A stretch of DNA of 64,000 bases from contig CAZTBW010000009.1 of the NCBI GenBank assembly GCA_964612555.1, forward strand, positions 1 to 64,000, in the 5' to 3' direction. The stretch is from DAOLCO01 sp964612555. GTDB taxonomy: Bacteria > Bdellovibrionota_C > UBA2361 > SZUA-149 > DAOLCO01. A model generated the notes under the pieces. The model had not been told where the DNA came from and did no database searches. It saw nothing but the letters and a program-made list of their open reading frames with translations. The translations under genes and the position numbers were made by a program. Below are positions 13,533 through 25,900 of the stretch, one piece after another (within the stretch, counting starts at the first letter, position 1; each line of letters begins with the position of its first letter).

Positions 13533-16500
13533 ATGCAGAATCTCCCTTATTATGCGTATAGTGGGTGTGGTGTTTCGCATCCTTTCTTTTGTTCTTCTTA
13601 TCTTTATCATCGTTCGATCTTGCTCCTTCTGACCTGTGTGTTGTTGCAGTTTGCGACACCCGGTGTTGTGTTTGCAGATACGACGAAGGCTTCACTTCTT
13701 CAGGGGGTTTCACTTTTTCAGGGTAGTTATGAAGGTAACCTTGCGCTTTTTGATCTCGATAACTCGACGCTGAGTTCTGAAGAGGGTTCTGAAGAAAGTG
13801 CTCAGGCAACTTCGGTAGATAATGCAAGATATATGGTCTTGCGTAATAAAAGCAGTCGGAGTGTTTCTTTTAATGTGCGGATAGACTCGGTATCGGATGA
13901 AGGGAAAAAAATATCTCGTTCGTTTGTTATTCCTGTGCTTTCACCGGGAGCAAAGGATACTCATGCGCTGACAGCTGGTGAGTTACAGGGACGATTTGTG
14001 ATAGTCCCAAAGTATGCGAATGAAATTCCTGCGGATAACGATGTCGGACTTCCCCTTTATGAGATTCAGCTTAAACACATTTCTGCTTCCGGAAATATTT
14101 CATACTTTCCCGTACAGGCTCCTGTGTCAAAAGAAGGTTTCGGAATTACCGTTTCAGAAGCTGAAGGTAGGGGCTCTGAAGTCTCTTTTGCTCGGCGTTT
14201 GAGTGATAGTTCTTCGAGAGTGATTGAGGCTGTTCGTTCGGCTGGGGATTCTCTTCTTGCTTTTGCTACGGAACGGTTTTTTTCCGGGGAGACTACTTCC
14301 GGAGAGACTGTTGCCCGTTCAGAGGTTTCTCCGGGTATTTCTCAGAGTGTTTCTCAGGGGACTGCTGCGGGGAGTACCGGATACGATAATAACGATAATA
14401 ATGGTGCCACTGCTGAGGTGAGTGCAGGGCATGCATCGGGAGAGGAGTCACGTCTGGCTCGTACGGCGACGTCTCCCGCAGGGGATGGAGGTGTGACAAG
14501 CAAGGCACCGAAGACTCCTGTATCAAGGGTAGGTCACTTGAAACGACCCAGATCTGGTGGTGATCCATTTGTTGATCTTAGCAGTTCCTTTGAAGTGGAA
14601 TTTAGTGGTCAAAAATCCAGTCTTGATAGACCAAGCAGGGTTCTTACTTCCAGTGCAAATATACGTGTAAAGAATATTTCTGATGAGGCAGTTTCGCTTC
14701 CTCTGCATCTGGTAGTTGATACAGACCCTTCTTCTACCCAGATTAATCTTCAAGGTTCTTTAAGTGCAGTGGGAGGACATCCGTATAATACGTTCTATAT
14801 GGTGCTTGGAGGTGCAGGGGGCAGTCTGGCACCGGGGGCTACTCTGGACTCTTCTCTGGTTTTCAGTCGTCCTGCCACTGTCATGTTTACTTATCAGGTG
14901 AGAGTGTTCGGAGCAGGTGAACCTGAGGTGGAAAAACCGGTCGCACATGCGGGACAAGGTCGTTCAATAGTGCTCTATCCCGGTGAAAACTCCATACCTC
15001 TTTTACTCGATGGCAGTAATTCTTTTAATCCGGGTGGAGGTGCGCTTGAGTACCACTGGAGTGGTGTGCCGGGTCTGGAGCCCAAGGCTCGTCCTCCGGT
15101 AGAGCTCTCTGAAGGAGCGCATACTTTCTCACTTACGGTTAAGAACGAAGATGGGGTGGAGAGTGACCCGAGTGAAGTTGTTATTAATGTGACAAGGCTC
15201 GGAGAGCAGCAGCCACCGCAGATTTCAGTTGACCCGAAAGAATATGTTATTACTACTGAGGAGTCTGTTCAGTTTGAAGTGGTGGCAAGTCACCCTGAAG
15301 CAGAAACCGTATCTCTGGTGGCAGCGCCCCGGATTGAGAATGTAGAGTTCGAAAGTACTTCAGGAAGTTCCGTCACCGGTAATTTTTCTTTTTCTCCTGA
15401 GGAGACTCAGGCAGGTGTGTACTTTTTTACTTTTACCGCAAAAACGTCCTATGGTCTTAGCGCAACAGAAACTGTTCGGGTTACGGTTGAAAAAGTTAAC
15501 AGAGCACCGGTGGTCTCCGTTGCTGAGACCTTTAGTGTGCAGGAAGGGCAGTTACTGAGTATTCCGGTGCAGGCAAGTGACCCCGATGGTGACATTATCG
15601 GGGTGAGCGCAAATAATGTTCCACAAAATGGTGTTTTCATTGAAGGGAGCAGGACTTTACTCTTTGTTCCCGAGTACGGACAGGCGGGAACCTACACAGT
15701 ATCTTTTTCTGCTTCTGATGGAGTTTTGACTTCTCCTCCCGTGCAAACACAGATCACGGTTACTGAAGCTGATTCGGGTGGAGGCACAGTTACTCAACTT
15801 GTTCTTGAAGTAGACCCTCCTGAAAGTCCGAATTTGCAGGTGGCTTCCCGTATTACCGGAAGAGTTAATGCGAGTGCCTCTGCTCCTCCTGTGCCCAAAG
15901 TGGTTTCTGCTCTGGTTCAGGGTCTGAGCCCTGCAACATTACCACAGGGGGGTAGTGGGGTGATCGAAATTACGGGACAGTCCGCGGGTTCCTTCCCTAC
16001 GGGATTTATTTCCGGAGTTTCCAGAGTTTCTTTTGGTGCCGGGGTAGAGGTTACTTCTGTTGAAGTTGTTACTCCCAGTGCCATCAGGGCAGAGGTGCGG
16101 GTCTCTCCGACTGCGGGGATTGGTCCGCGATCTGTAGTTGTGCAGACTGATCGGGAAGTTGCGGTATCGATAGTTGCATTTAATGTTACTCCGGGGACAA
16201 CAAGTGTTACGGGAATATTGAAGAACCCGGAAGGCGGAGCGCCCCTTGCCGGTGCAATAGTCAGTATCAAGGATACCGGCATTTTTGCTATTACTGCTGC
16301 CGATGGTTCCTTTACTCTTTCAGGAGTGCCTTCGGGGGCACAGGAGCTTATTGTTAATCCGCCAAACAGCCAGATTTTAAAAATACCAATTGAACTTGCC
16401 GCAAATCAGTCGCTTGATCTTGGGGAACTGGAATCAGAGTCATTGGTGTATGACCCTTCTTTACCACCTTCCGCTACAGTTCCGAGTGTTCTTTCAAGAG

Positions 16501-19500
16501 GGCTTGGTGATACTTCCGGTCGAATAAAGATGGAAGAAGCGAAGCAGCTCATTATTGATACCTTCATTGCGCTTGGGGGGAGTGAGGCAGGTGTGCTTGA
16601 TGAATATGGTAACCAGCTTAATCCAAAAGTTGAAGGGGAGGGGCTTATCAGTCTTGGACCTGATCATGTGGAATATCACGCCGAAAATATGGCAAGAGGT
16701 GAGACTATTACCTTGCAGGAAGCGCTGTATGGTATTTCCTGGACATTCCCCTGGTCAAAGGGCGGACCTCCCACTCTTTTACAGTTTCTGAAAAGTGTGC
16801 AGACTCTTGTTGATGAAGCATGGCAAGACCCGCGCGCTAAAGATTCCGCAATGATGATTGCCATCTTTAACAGCGGCAGAGGTATGCGCCCCGAACCTCC
16901 AAGAATAAGTGCGGAAACCAGACTTACTTCCTTGCAGGCGCAACTTCTTATGGGTAGCTTTCTTGGTTTTGTCATTCAGGTGCGAGATGCTAATCCTGAT
17001 ACTTTTGCCTTCAATGTAGATTCTTTCAGAGGAGGAGCTTTTGGAGGTGTGCATCATGATGCCGGCTTCCTGAAGCAGTTTTCAGAATTTCTTATCCCCA
17101 GTGCGCATGCAAATGATGGGTCGCTTGTTCACATGCCTCCGGGTGGAGATATTTTTACGAGTTTCTGGGTGAACCTCCTTGGGCAGTGGGATAATTTACC
17201 TGCCGGAGTGTTTGCTTCCGGTGTAGGTGGTGCGGTCAGTGTGGCGCTACCGACTTTGATTGCGGGAACCATGCCTTCCCCGAGTCAGTCCTTATTGAGT
17301 TCTGCAACCGGTGGTCTTCTTTTCGGGATTGTTCGTGATTTACTTAGTGCTTCAATGGCGCAGGCAATTATCGAAACAAAACGTCCACAGGCGCCTCTTC
17401 CCATGAGTGCGAGTCAGATATCAGTTGATTCAGCCGATGGAAAGACGGTTGATATGGTGATTGTTAATTTTCTGCCCGAACCGGGTGACAGGATTCTTGC
17501 GAATCCTTCCGGGGTGAAATACGCCTATAGATTATGGAGATGGAACTCTGTTGGTGGGGAGTTGGTTCTGGTGAATGGGGGAGAGCCTGATTATCACGGA
17601 GCTGCGGCAGGGGAGCAGGGTAACAGCGGGGTGTTGGTGCGGCTTGCAGGTCAGGGAGGCATTGGGTCTACCACTCTTGCAATTGTTGATCGGAATCCAA
17701 AACAGGGACACAATATTTATAAAATTGATGTGGTAAGAAGTATCGGCGATCAGGATGGCAGCAATGGAAATAATAATCAGGGTCAGGGGATTCCGTGGTG
17801 GACTGGTTTTCTTCCTCAGCCGGGGTTTGCTTTGAACTTTGCCGGAGGTGCCGCAATTTCGTTTAACCCGGTGGGTACTTTGATCGCTTTTCTAAATCCT
17901 GCGGTGCAAATTGCCAATGGTTTGAAATTAATGGTCAGCAGGATGAGTGATAACATTGGTGCGTATGTTGGTCCGCGCGCGGAGTGGGATCAGCCTGATA
18001 CTATGCTCATAGATGAGAAGATCGGTATAGCGTACGAAAGCGTTCCTTCCGAAGACATGATCTACGCAATAGATCTTGATACCTTTGAAAGAATGCCTGT
18101 TGCAAACGGAGGGTTTGCGGCACCGTATCAGTCCGGACTTGCGATTGATCCGTCTGGAAGTCTGTATTCATTCAATGCGGCGGGGGCTGACCGCTTTGGA
18201 GGAAGAATTTTCAAATATAATTTCCGAAAAACTTTCAATAACAGGCTTGTTGATTTTCTTGGGCGTGAGCATGTGGGAACCGTCAATTACTACAGCTTCA
18301 TGTTGCAGTATGCAAACCCTACGGGGCTGGGTGGTATGTGTATATTCCCTGATGGGGAACTGATTGTTACTGATACCGTCAGTCGTCAGATCAAGAAAGT
18401 TCCGGTAAACGCGACATATAATGTTACTGCAAGAGTGGGGCAGGTATATGTTGATGCTTCTCCCCAGTTTCAGTTTATGCAGGGGATGGATATCGCCTGT
18501 CGTAGTGACGGCGGTCTTATTTTTGCAAACCAGAGCAATATTCTTGAAGTGGATTCAAACAGGAGCTTGCGACCGATGTTTGCAGAGGATAGCGGTCTTT
18601 TCACTCAGGCACGCAGCTTTGATTATGACAAGAAAGGGACTTTGTATGTTGCGGACAGTGGCAGCGGAAAGATTCTAGCCATTCCGGCTCAGTTTCAGAA
18701 CACTTCCCAGACTTTTACTCAGTGTGAGAAGGAAGAGTTGACGATTCTTGAAGGAGTACAGGATTTACGTTTTGTTCGTATCAATCCACATCAGAACAAT
18801 GTTTTCTATCATAGTCAGAAGCAGTTGAAATCGGTTGGGCTTGGTGTAAGTGGTACGGTGCACGATGTGAACGATCAGCCGGTTATCGGAGCTGAAGTGT
18901 TGATAAGGCGCCTTGGTGCGGCACCCCAGAAAGCTGCAAGGACAAACGGATGCGGCGTCTTTCACCTGCTTGGTCTTAACACTGGGGGAGGAAGCCCGAT
19001 TGCGGAAGTGGTGGTGAGCCACCCTGAGATGGGCTCACAGCAGTATCTTCTATCGATTGATCTTTCGACTCATAATTTTGCGCCGATTGTTTTTAATCCT
19101 CCACCGATTCCTGAACCGGAGGATGATGAACCTGCAATACCTGAAGAGGAGCCTTCTGAGCAGCCTCAGCCAATAACAAGGCAGAAGGAGGTAACTCCCG
19201 GTGGTCAGGAAGTTGTTGATGACGTCACTATAGCGGATAAGGACCCTGATAAGAGAAGTGAAGAGGATGAACCGCCACCGCCTGTCAAGCAGAAAGATAA
19301 CAAGCCGAAGGTTGAAATAGTGACTCCGGTTGACGGGCAGGAGTACGACCCTGAGGTTCTTCCTTTGGGTGAAATCGAGATTTATGCGAAAATAAAAGGA
19401 ATGGATGACAACATCATCGCCCGGGTTTCTCTGAATGGAACTGAGTTCTTCAGTTCTGCTCCCGGCAGCCAGGAATTTGTATCAGATGCGGGGTTGTTCA

Positions 19501-19901
19501 AGCTGAAGGTAAAAACTTCCGGGCTTAAAGATCGCTTGCTTGCCAGTGGAGGAGTTGGAGTTCTGGATGTCAGCATCCATCGTTCAGCAGATGGATTTCG
19601 GGTGGCGACTTCAAGTGTTCGTATCAGTGGAAAGGTCTCTCGGGTTACCATACCTGAGACGGGAGTCGTTGAAACCAGTTTCCTTCAGGCAGAAACCGGG
19701 GCGCTCTCTGGTGAAATTCTGTCTGAAACAACTGGAAAGCCTTTGGCTGGAGTGCGGGTGTTGATTCGTAAACCTGAAGGTGACGGTTTCAGAGTTATTG
19801 CTGAGGCATATACCAGTATGTACGGGGTGTACACCTTCCCACGCTTACCACAGGGACCTCTTCAACTGTATATCGGGAATCTTCCTGAGGGGGGTGAGTA
19901 A
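13533..19901 (+). CDS. Giant secreted multidomain protein (PKD, cadherin-like, IPT-like, carboxypeptidase-regulatory and propeller domains)
   Basis: About 2122 residues. The ATG at 13533 (CAGGG upstream) puts a signal sequence ILLLLTCVLLQFATPGVVFA near residues 28-50; a GTG at 13470 is a possible longer start. Order seen: Ser/Gly-rich N-terminal domain; PKD-like domain about 467-553; two Ig/cadherin-like domains about 560-745 (SDPDGD-type calcium loop); IPT-like domain 785-890; carboxypeptidase-regulatory-like domain 890-970; unrecognised region with hydrophobic stretch about 1190-1290; NHL/SMP-30-like propeller about 1485-1765; second regulatory-like domain 1769-1852; Pro/Glu-rich linker; Ig-like domain; third regulatory-like domain at the end. 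Its stop overlaps the next start (TAATG), so the two giant genes are coupled. Surface or extracellular role is inferred. Confidence 0.82.
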   Translation: MQNLPYYAYSGCGVSHPFFCSSYLYHRSILLLLTCVLLQFATPGVVFADTTKASLLQGVSLFQGSYEGNLALFDLDNSTLSSEEGSEESAQATSVDNARYMVLRNKSSRSVSFNVRIDSVSDEGKKISRSFVIPVLSPGAKDTHALTAGELQGRFVIVPKYANEIPADNDVGLPLYEIQLKHISASGNISYFPVQAPVSKEGFGITVSEAEGRGSEVSFARRLSDSSSRVIEAVRSAGDSLLAFATERFFSGETTSGETVARSEVSPGISQSVSQGTAAGSTGYDNNDNNGATAEVSAGHASGEESRLARTATSPAGDGGVTSKAPKTPVSRVGHLKRPRSGGDPFVDLSSSFEVEFSGQKSSLDRPSRVLTSSANIRVKNISDEAVSLPLHLVVDTDPSSTQINLQGSLSAVGGHPYNTFYMVLGGAGGSLAPGATLDSSLVFSRPATVMFTYQVRVFGAGEPEVEKPVAHAGQGRSIVLYPGENSIPLLLDGSNSFNPGGGALEYHWSGVPGLEPKARPPVELSEGAHTFSLTVKNEDGVESDPSEVVINVTRLGEQQPPQISVDPKEYVITTEESVQFEVVASHPEAETVSLVAAPRIENVEFESTSGSSVTGNFSFSPEETQAGVYFFTFTAKTSYGLSATETVRVTVEKVNRAPVVSVAETFSVQEGQLLSIPVQASDPDGDIIGVSANNVPQNGVFIEGSRTLLFVPEYGQAGTYTVSFSASDGVLTSPPVQTQITVTEADSGGGTVTQLVLEVDPPESPNLQVASRITGRVNASASAPPVPKVVSALVQGLSPATLPQGGSGVIEITGQSAGSFPTGFISGVSRVSFGAGVEVTSVEVVTPSAIRAEVRVSPTAGIGPRSVVVQTDREVAVSIVAFNVTPGTTSVTGILKNPEGGAPLAGAIVSIKDTGIFAITAADGSFTLSGVPSGAQELIVNPPNSQILKIPIELAANQSLDLGELESESLVYDPSLPPSATVPSVLSRGLGDTSGRIKMEEAKQLIIDTFIALGGSEAGVLDEYGNQLNPKVEGEGLISLGPDHVEYHAENMARGETITLQEALYGISWTFPWSKGGPPTLLQFLKSVQTLVDEAWQDPRAKDSAMMIAIFNSGRGMRPEPPRISAETRLTSLQAQLLMGSFLGFVIQVRDANPDTFAFNVDSFRGGAFGGVHHDAGFLKQFSEFLIPSAHANDGSLVHMPPGGDIFTSFWVNLLGQWDNLPAGVFASGVGGAVSVALPTLIAGTMPSPSQSLLSSATGGLLFGIVRDLLSASMAQAIIETKRPQAPLPMSASQISVDSADGKTVDMVIVNFLPEPGDRILANPSGVKYAYRLWRWNSVGGELVLVNGGEPDYHGAAAGEQGNSGVLVRLAGQGGIGSTTLAIVDRNPKQGHNIYKIDVVRSIGDQDGSNGNNNQGQGIPWWTGFLPQPGFALNFAGGAAISFNPVGTLIAFLNPAVQIANGLKLMVSRMSDNIGAYVGPRAEWDQPDTMLIDEKIGIAYESVPSEDMIYAIDLDTFERMPVANGGFAAPYQSGLAIDPSGSLYSFNAAGADRFGGRIFKYNFRKTFNNRLVDFLGREHVGTVNYYSFMLQYANPTGLGGMCIFPDGELIVTDTVSRQIKKVPVNATYNVTARVGQVYVDASPQFQFMQGMDIACRSDGGLIFANQSNILEVDSNRSLRPMFAEDSGLFTQARSFDYDKKGTLYVADSGSGKILAIPAQFQNTSQTFTQCEKEELTILEGVQDLRFVRINPHQNNVFYHSQKQLKSVGLGVSGTVHDVNDQPVIGAEVLIRRLGAAPQKAARTNGCGVFHLLGLNTGGGSPIAEVVVSHPEMGSQQYLLSIDLSTHNFAPIVFNPPPIPEPEDDEPAIPEEEPSEQPQPITRQKEVTPGGQEVVDDVTIADKDPDKRSEEDEPPPPVKQKDNKPKVEIVTPVDGQEYDPEVLPLGEIEIYAKIKGMDDNIIARVSLNGTEFFSSAPGSQEFVSDAGLFKLKVKTSGLKDRLLASGGVGVLDVSIHRSADGFRVATSSVRISGKVSRVTIPETGVVETSFLQAETGALSGEILSETTGKPLAGVRVLIRKPEGDGFRVIAEAYTSMYGVYTFPRLPQGPLQLYIGNLPEGGE

Positions 19902-22900
19902 TGATGTTTTTACGAAATAGGAATATTATGAAAACCTGCTTCCTTCTTGGGGGATTGTTTCTTGCAAGTGTTTTATCAATCGTGTCATTCCCCATTGAAT
20001 CTGTTCAGGCGGATGACATTACGGTTCGGGTCAGTGGTCCTGCGGGTTCCCGTTCTCAGGTAATACCGGGAGGGAGTGGTGAGTTTGATGTAAATCTGCC
20101 CCTCTCAAAAAACAGTGTTAATAAAATTTCTGTTAGTGCAAAAGATGCTTCGGGACGGGAAGTTATAGAGGAAATCCAGCTGACGCAGATTTCTTTTGAC
20201 AGTCTTGTAGTTGCTCAGGTCAAAACAGAGCCGCTTCCGGTGCACAGAATAGAGCAGCTTGTAAATGATGGAGTTATCGACATTGATAACCCTGATAATT
20301 TTAATGTTTCCCAATTTACCATTGTACTTACCATTGCCAGAGAGCCGGTTGTTCTTTCCATTCCTATTGTCATGCCGAAAGAAGAACCTCCAATGGGATA
20401 CGAGACCGTCCGGATGCCGGGAGGAGGTTCCGGGGGCGCGTCTAAAATCAAGGACAGGGAGATCATAGTTTTTGAAACCGTTCCTCCCGGTTTACCGGTG
20501 GAGACGGCTCCTCGTCTTCCCGGTGTGATCGTGATTGATGGCAGGATAAAAACCTTAAAAGAGTTTTATTCTGTAACATTTATGATGATGAATACTTCAG
20601 GTATTTTTACTCTTCAGGAGGTAACTGCAAAACTTACATTTCCTGATGAGGGATTGAGTCATACCCTTCCTTCTGATGGGATTGCTTCTTTGGGTGTCAT
20701 TCCTCCCGGAACAGACGGAAGCCCTGCAGCGGCACAGAAAGAGTTTGTTATCAGAGGGGATGAGATCGGGGAGCGAAAAGTCAGGGTTGAGTTTGCAGGT
20801 AAGGTTGCAGGTCCCGGTATCCCGGAAGGAGAGGAAGTCCCTTTCAGTGGCTCTGCTGAGTCAAGTGTTGAAGTAAAAGGACCTCCTTCATTTCTTGTCC
20901 AGGTGGAGCATCCGGACGAAGTTGTTTTTGGTCTGCCGTATAATCTGGTGATTGATATTACCAATATCGGAGATACTCCCGCACTGTACACTTCTCTTGA
21001 TCTTGATATGGGACCCGATGCACAGCTTCTTGATTGTAATGTCGAAGGGGATGGAGATGGAGGATGGAACCCATATTGCCAACCCGCAGATGGTCCACTG
21101 ACGAGAAGTCTTGGTCATATTTTCCCGGGACAGAAAAACCGACAGGTGTTTCGGGTTAATCCTTTAACCAGTGGTCGTATCAGTTCCTGTCTTGGTATCT
21201 CAGATCAGAACATTACTCTTCAAGTGGCAGTTGGTGCAATAGGCTGTCTGACCGGAACCTACCCTCCAAATCGACATGCTGCGGATGCTGCACCGAGTGT
21301 TGCGGTGCTTCCTTCAAACAATATGCTTGGAGTGGGGCTTGATGCGGCAGTTGTCGGGATTTTCTCCCGGGCAATGAATATTTCCACAATCACAACAGGG
21401 GTTGATGGTACTTTTAATGTATATGACCGTGCAGGAGAGTTGCAACCGGGGTCGATGCGTTTTGTAGACCTTAATGGTGACACCTTTGCCATCTGGCAAC
21501 TTCATGATGGTGTTGCAAATAGTCTTTCTCCAAATGTTGAATATATTGTTGAACTCTCTTCTGATATCAGGGACGTTAATGGAAGACGACTTGCAAGTAA
21601 CTGGGTGAGTAGTTTTACAACAACCGGAGTGGGATTGGATGATATCACTCCGCCGACATTGAGTCTTAGTGTTGAAGTTCCTACAAACCCCAACCATATC
21701 ATTCCGGGTGAGCTTGTAAATGTACTTGCCTATGCGGCAGATCAGGGAAGTGGGATACGAAGTGTGGAGCTTCGAATCAAAGATCTCTCCCTTGAAGGTT
21801 CAAAATTTACTTTGATTGACCGAAAGAATTATCTTCTGGGAGATCGTTTTCCTTTTATATTCACTATTGATTCTACAAGGCTGATTCCGGGTCATACGTA
21901 CCAGTTGATGGGAACTGCCTATGATGGAGCAGGTAATTTGCAGGATGCGACATTGGGGCTTATCCTTGCTTCAACCGCCCCACAGCCGGTGATTGTTTTA
22001 CCCACAGGTCCTGTGGAGGTGCTTCATGGGATACCTTTGTCTCTTACTCCCGAGCAGGTGACTAATAGTGTTCATACAGTACGTTACTTTTTGAATGGTG
22101 CTCCAAATCCTTTAAAGGAGACCGGAGTACGTCCATTCCAGCTTGAGACTGCAACACTCCCGATTGGTGTTGGTACTCATACCTTGCGAGCAGTTGCAGA
22201 GGATGGTCTTGGTCAGACGGGTGAGGCGACAGTGGTTCTTGAAATAACGGAAAATAACGAGATACCTACTATTACATTCAATAGCCCATTTGATGGTCAA
22301 AGTATTGTTACCGGGCAGGTGTTGAATGTAGTTACCCAGATTGAAGATCCTGTCGGGATAAAAAGTATCACATGGCGTATTCAGCATGAAGGTGCAGCTG
22401 AGCCGACTCAGTTTGCTTCAGGGCAGACCATATTTAACCTGACAACATCTAATCTGGACTTGGGTGCCTATGTCTTATCTGTGGAAGCGGTTAATAAACT
22501 GGATATTTCTTCAGGAGTAATTTCGAGATCCTTTTCGATAATTGATCCTCTTCCTGCCGACCCCCCCGCAGCGCCTGCTATTACTTCAATTAATATTCCT
22601 TCGGGAGGCATGGTTTCGCTAAGCGGTACTACTGACCCCAACAGAAGAGTTGATATTCGTAATGCGCGTCTTGGTGTGGGAGTCACCGTTTATTCAAATG
22701 CGTCCGGAAATTTCAGTGCGAGTATCTCTGCTGAAAGTGGCGATACTCTTTTTGCAAAAGCATATGACCTCAGTCTTCAACAGGCGAGCGGGGAAACTTC
22801 GGTTACCGTACCATCCCCCGTACCGGTACTTGGATTAAGTGTAACTCCCGCTACACTTCACTTTTCAAGTTTGCAGACGTACCATGATTTATCTGTAACG

Positions 22901-25900
22901 GCAGAACTTGAATCCGGTGGAACTCAAAATGTTACTTCTCAGGCAACGTACAGTTCCAGTCATTCTTCCATTGCCTCTGTTAATGCACACGGTCGGGTTG
23001 TTCCGGTATCGAATTCAAATGGTGAAAGTGTTGTTATTTCTGTTTCCTACGGAGGGCAGACCTTTACTGTTCCGGTGACAGTATCCATAATTACCCCCGT
23101 TCAGCTGGAAGTTTCTCCGGAAGATATTCTCTTTAATTCCTTGCTTGCAACAGAAACTCTGTCGGTAGATTTGAGATTTAGTGATGATTCCTTGCAATCG
23201 CCTGCAAGTGGGGTGCAGTTCATGAGTGGAAATCCGCACGTGGCAACGGTTGACTCTTCAGGTCTTGTCACGGCAAGAGGGGTTGGAGTCACTCACATTA
23301 CCGTAGGAAGGATAGGAGTTTCTCCTCTTGTAATACCGGTTCAGGTGGATTTGGGTGATGTGATCGCTCCTCAGGTAAGCTATATTTCACCCCCTGAAGG
23401 GACAACATTTGAAAGAGGTGGTACCGTATCTATCTCAGTACTTGGTACGGATGATCTTTCCGGTATTAATCGTATTACTTTTGTTGCAAGTGGTGCGGCA
23501 ACTGCATCTCTGACAAGGGATATCAGTCCAAGTTCCTTGAACACTACCCAGTCATTCTCTTTCCAGATACCAGGAGATGCCCCAATAGGTGGAACTGTAA
23601 CGGTGCAGACTACGGCTCGGGATGCGGTTGGTAATGAGTCCGCTCCGAGTACCAGACAATTTACTGTCGTAGATGCTACTGCCCCAACGGTGTCTGTCAT
23701 ATCACCGCTTCCTGCAACCCGATATAACTTTGGGGAAACTATTTCACTGGTGGTACAGGCAAGCGATGCCGTGGGTGTCACAGAGATACGGTATGTACTT
23801 GAGGGTTCCTTCAGTGGTGCTGACTCGCAGACCTTTCCTGCTGAAGCAGGAAACAGGACAGCTTTCTTTGATATTCCTGTACCTGTGGGTGCGACAGAAG
23901 GTGATCTGATTATCCGTGCTTTTGCAAAAGATGCGACAGGTAATGAAAGAGAATCTACTTCTCTTGTTCTTGATATCACCAATGCGGATATTACCCCGCC
24001 AGAAACTCAGGCAACTGCAAGTTCTGACCCGGGAAGTGGTACTCTTACCACTGTTACGTATGAGGTTCTGGACGGTCTGGATGATCTTTCGCACGTGGAG
24101 CTTTATTTCAGAAGAAATGGCATCGGAACCTTTAACCGTTATACTGATCCGGACAATGGAAATGCGGAAGGTCTCTATACTCCTCAAAGCGGCGCCGAAG
24201 GTACTATTCAGTTCGATGCTACGAAGATGGGTGGAGATGGTACGTATGAATTTTATACGGTGGGAGTAGATACTTCAGGAAACAGGGAGCATGCACCGGT
24301 GGATGAATCTGAGATGGTTCTTGCTGATCAGACAGCAAGTATCAGCAGTGGCATGGAGTTTATAGTAATTGATACTCCTCTCACTATTCTTTCTGATGAT
24401 ACTTCCTATGATGACAAGAATATCAGAGTTCAGGGAGTAACGGTCATTCTTGAAGGACATCATTCGTTCAGAAACCTGGAGTTACTTGGTGGTGCCGTTC
24501 TTACTCATAAGCCGACAACTGTGGATGAAGAGTTTGGTCTTTCGTTTGAAGCATGGACGCTCAGTATTGATGCGAGCAGTAAAATAGATGTTTCAGGGCG
24601 AGGATATCTTGGTGGAAGAAGGGATGGGAATCCTGATAATGAAGGAAGAACTGTGGGTAATGTTGCAGGGTCAACGGTGAATGCTGGCGGGTCTTATGGA
24701 GGGATTGGAGGAGCTCATGGAGGGGGTACTCCTAATGCGGTTTATGGAAATCTTGCTAATCCTGTAGAATTTGGTTCTGGGGGAGGAACCTATGCTGGTT
24801 CACCTGGAGGGAACGGAGGAGGAAAGATTTATATTCAGACAGTAAATATTGCATCTGATGGTGCTTTACTTGCTAATGGATTAAACGGAGCAAGTTATGC
24901 GGGCTCTGGTTCTGGTGGTGCTGTGAAAATTGTTACCCGAACTTTGTCTGGTTCCGGGGATATATCCGCAAGTGGAGGAGGAAATCTTACCGGTGGTGGA
25001 GGTGGAAGAATTGCAATTTTCTATCTTGATATGGATACCAAAGACACTGCTCTTATTAAAGCTCTGGGGGCTGGAAGTTATGTAAAAGGAGGAAATGGAA
25101 CGGTCTTCCTCAAAGGAGTCTCTGAAGATAACGGTTCTCTGGTTATTGATGGAGAACAGGGAATCGAAACATTCTCGTCTCTTCCTGTTCCTCCGGGATT
25201 CGTTTTTGATGATATCACATTGAGGAACAACGCACGGGTTATTGTTAATGGTACGCTTGAGGTGAATGGAAAACTCTCACTTCTGAATAACAGTGTCCTG
25301 ACCCATGATGCTGGTAGAGAAGATGGGGTGAGGGTAGTAGCCAATGAGGTATTTGTTGATGCCAGTAGTAGAATAGATGTGAATGGTAAGGGCTATGCAG
25401 GAGGAACTGCACCTGCAAATGATCCTGCTTTCTGCCGGGGTAAGACGCTGGGAGGAGCCTTGGGAGCAGATTTCGGTACTGCCGGATCGTATGGGGGAAC
25501 TGCTCTTGGTTGGACTGGTGCTACAAGTCTTGTTTATGGAGCACCCGATAATCCTGTTTATTTGGGTTCTGGTGGACCCTGCTATGCCTCTAGCACAGGG
25601 GGCAATGGAGGAGGTTTTATTGTGATTGAGGCGGCACACAGCGTTCAGATTGAAGGAAAACTGAGTGCGAATGGAGCAAATGGAGGGAGTTATGCAGGCT
25701 CCGGTTCCGGTGGCTCAATTAAAATCACGACTTCATTTATAAAAGGCAGTGGGGTTATTGAAGCAAATGGCGGTGCCGGCTTGACTCCTGCCGGAGGAGG
25801 AAGAGTAGCAATCTTCTATGACTTCATGGGAGGAGATTCGGAGAACTTTAACAATCTTCTTGATATCAACGCCCTTAGTGGTCGTCTGGATTCATATCCG

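Noticed and set aside
14224..14568. Overlapping alternative frames rich in Leu/Arg or His inside the giant gene
   Set aside because: Composition reflects shifted reading of Ser/Gly/Glu codons; the main frame has signal peptide and domains.
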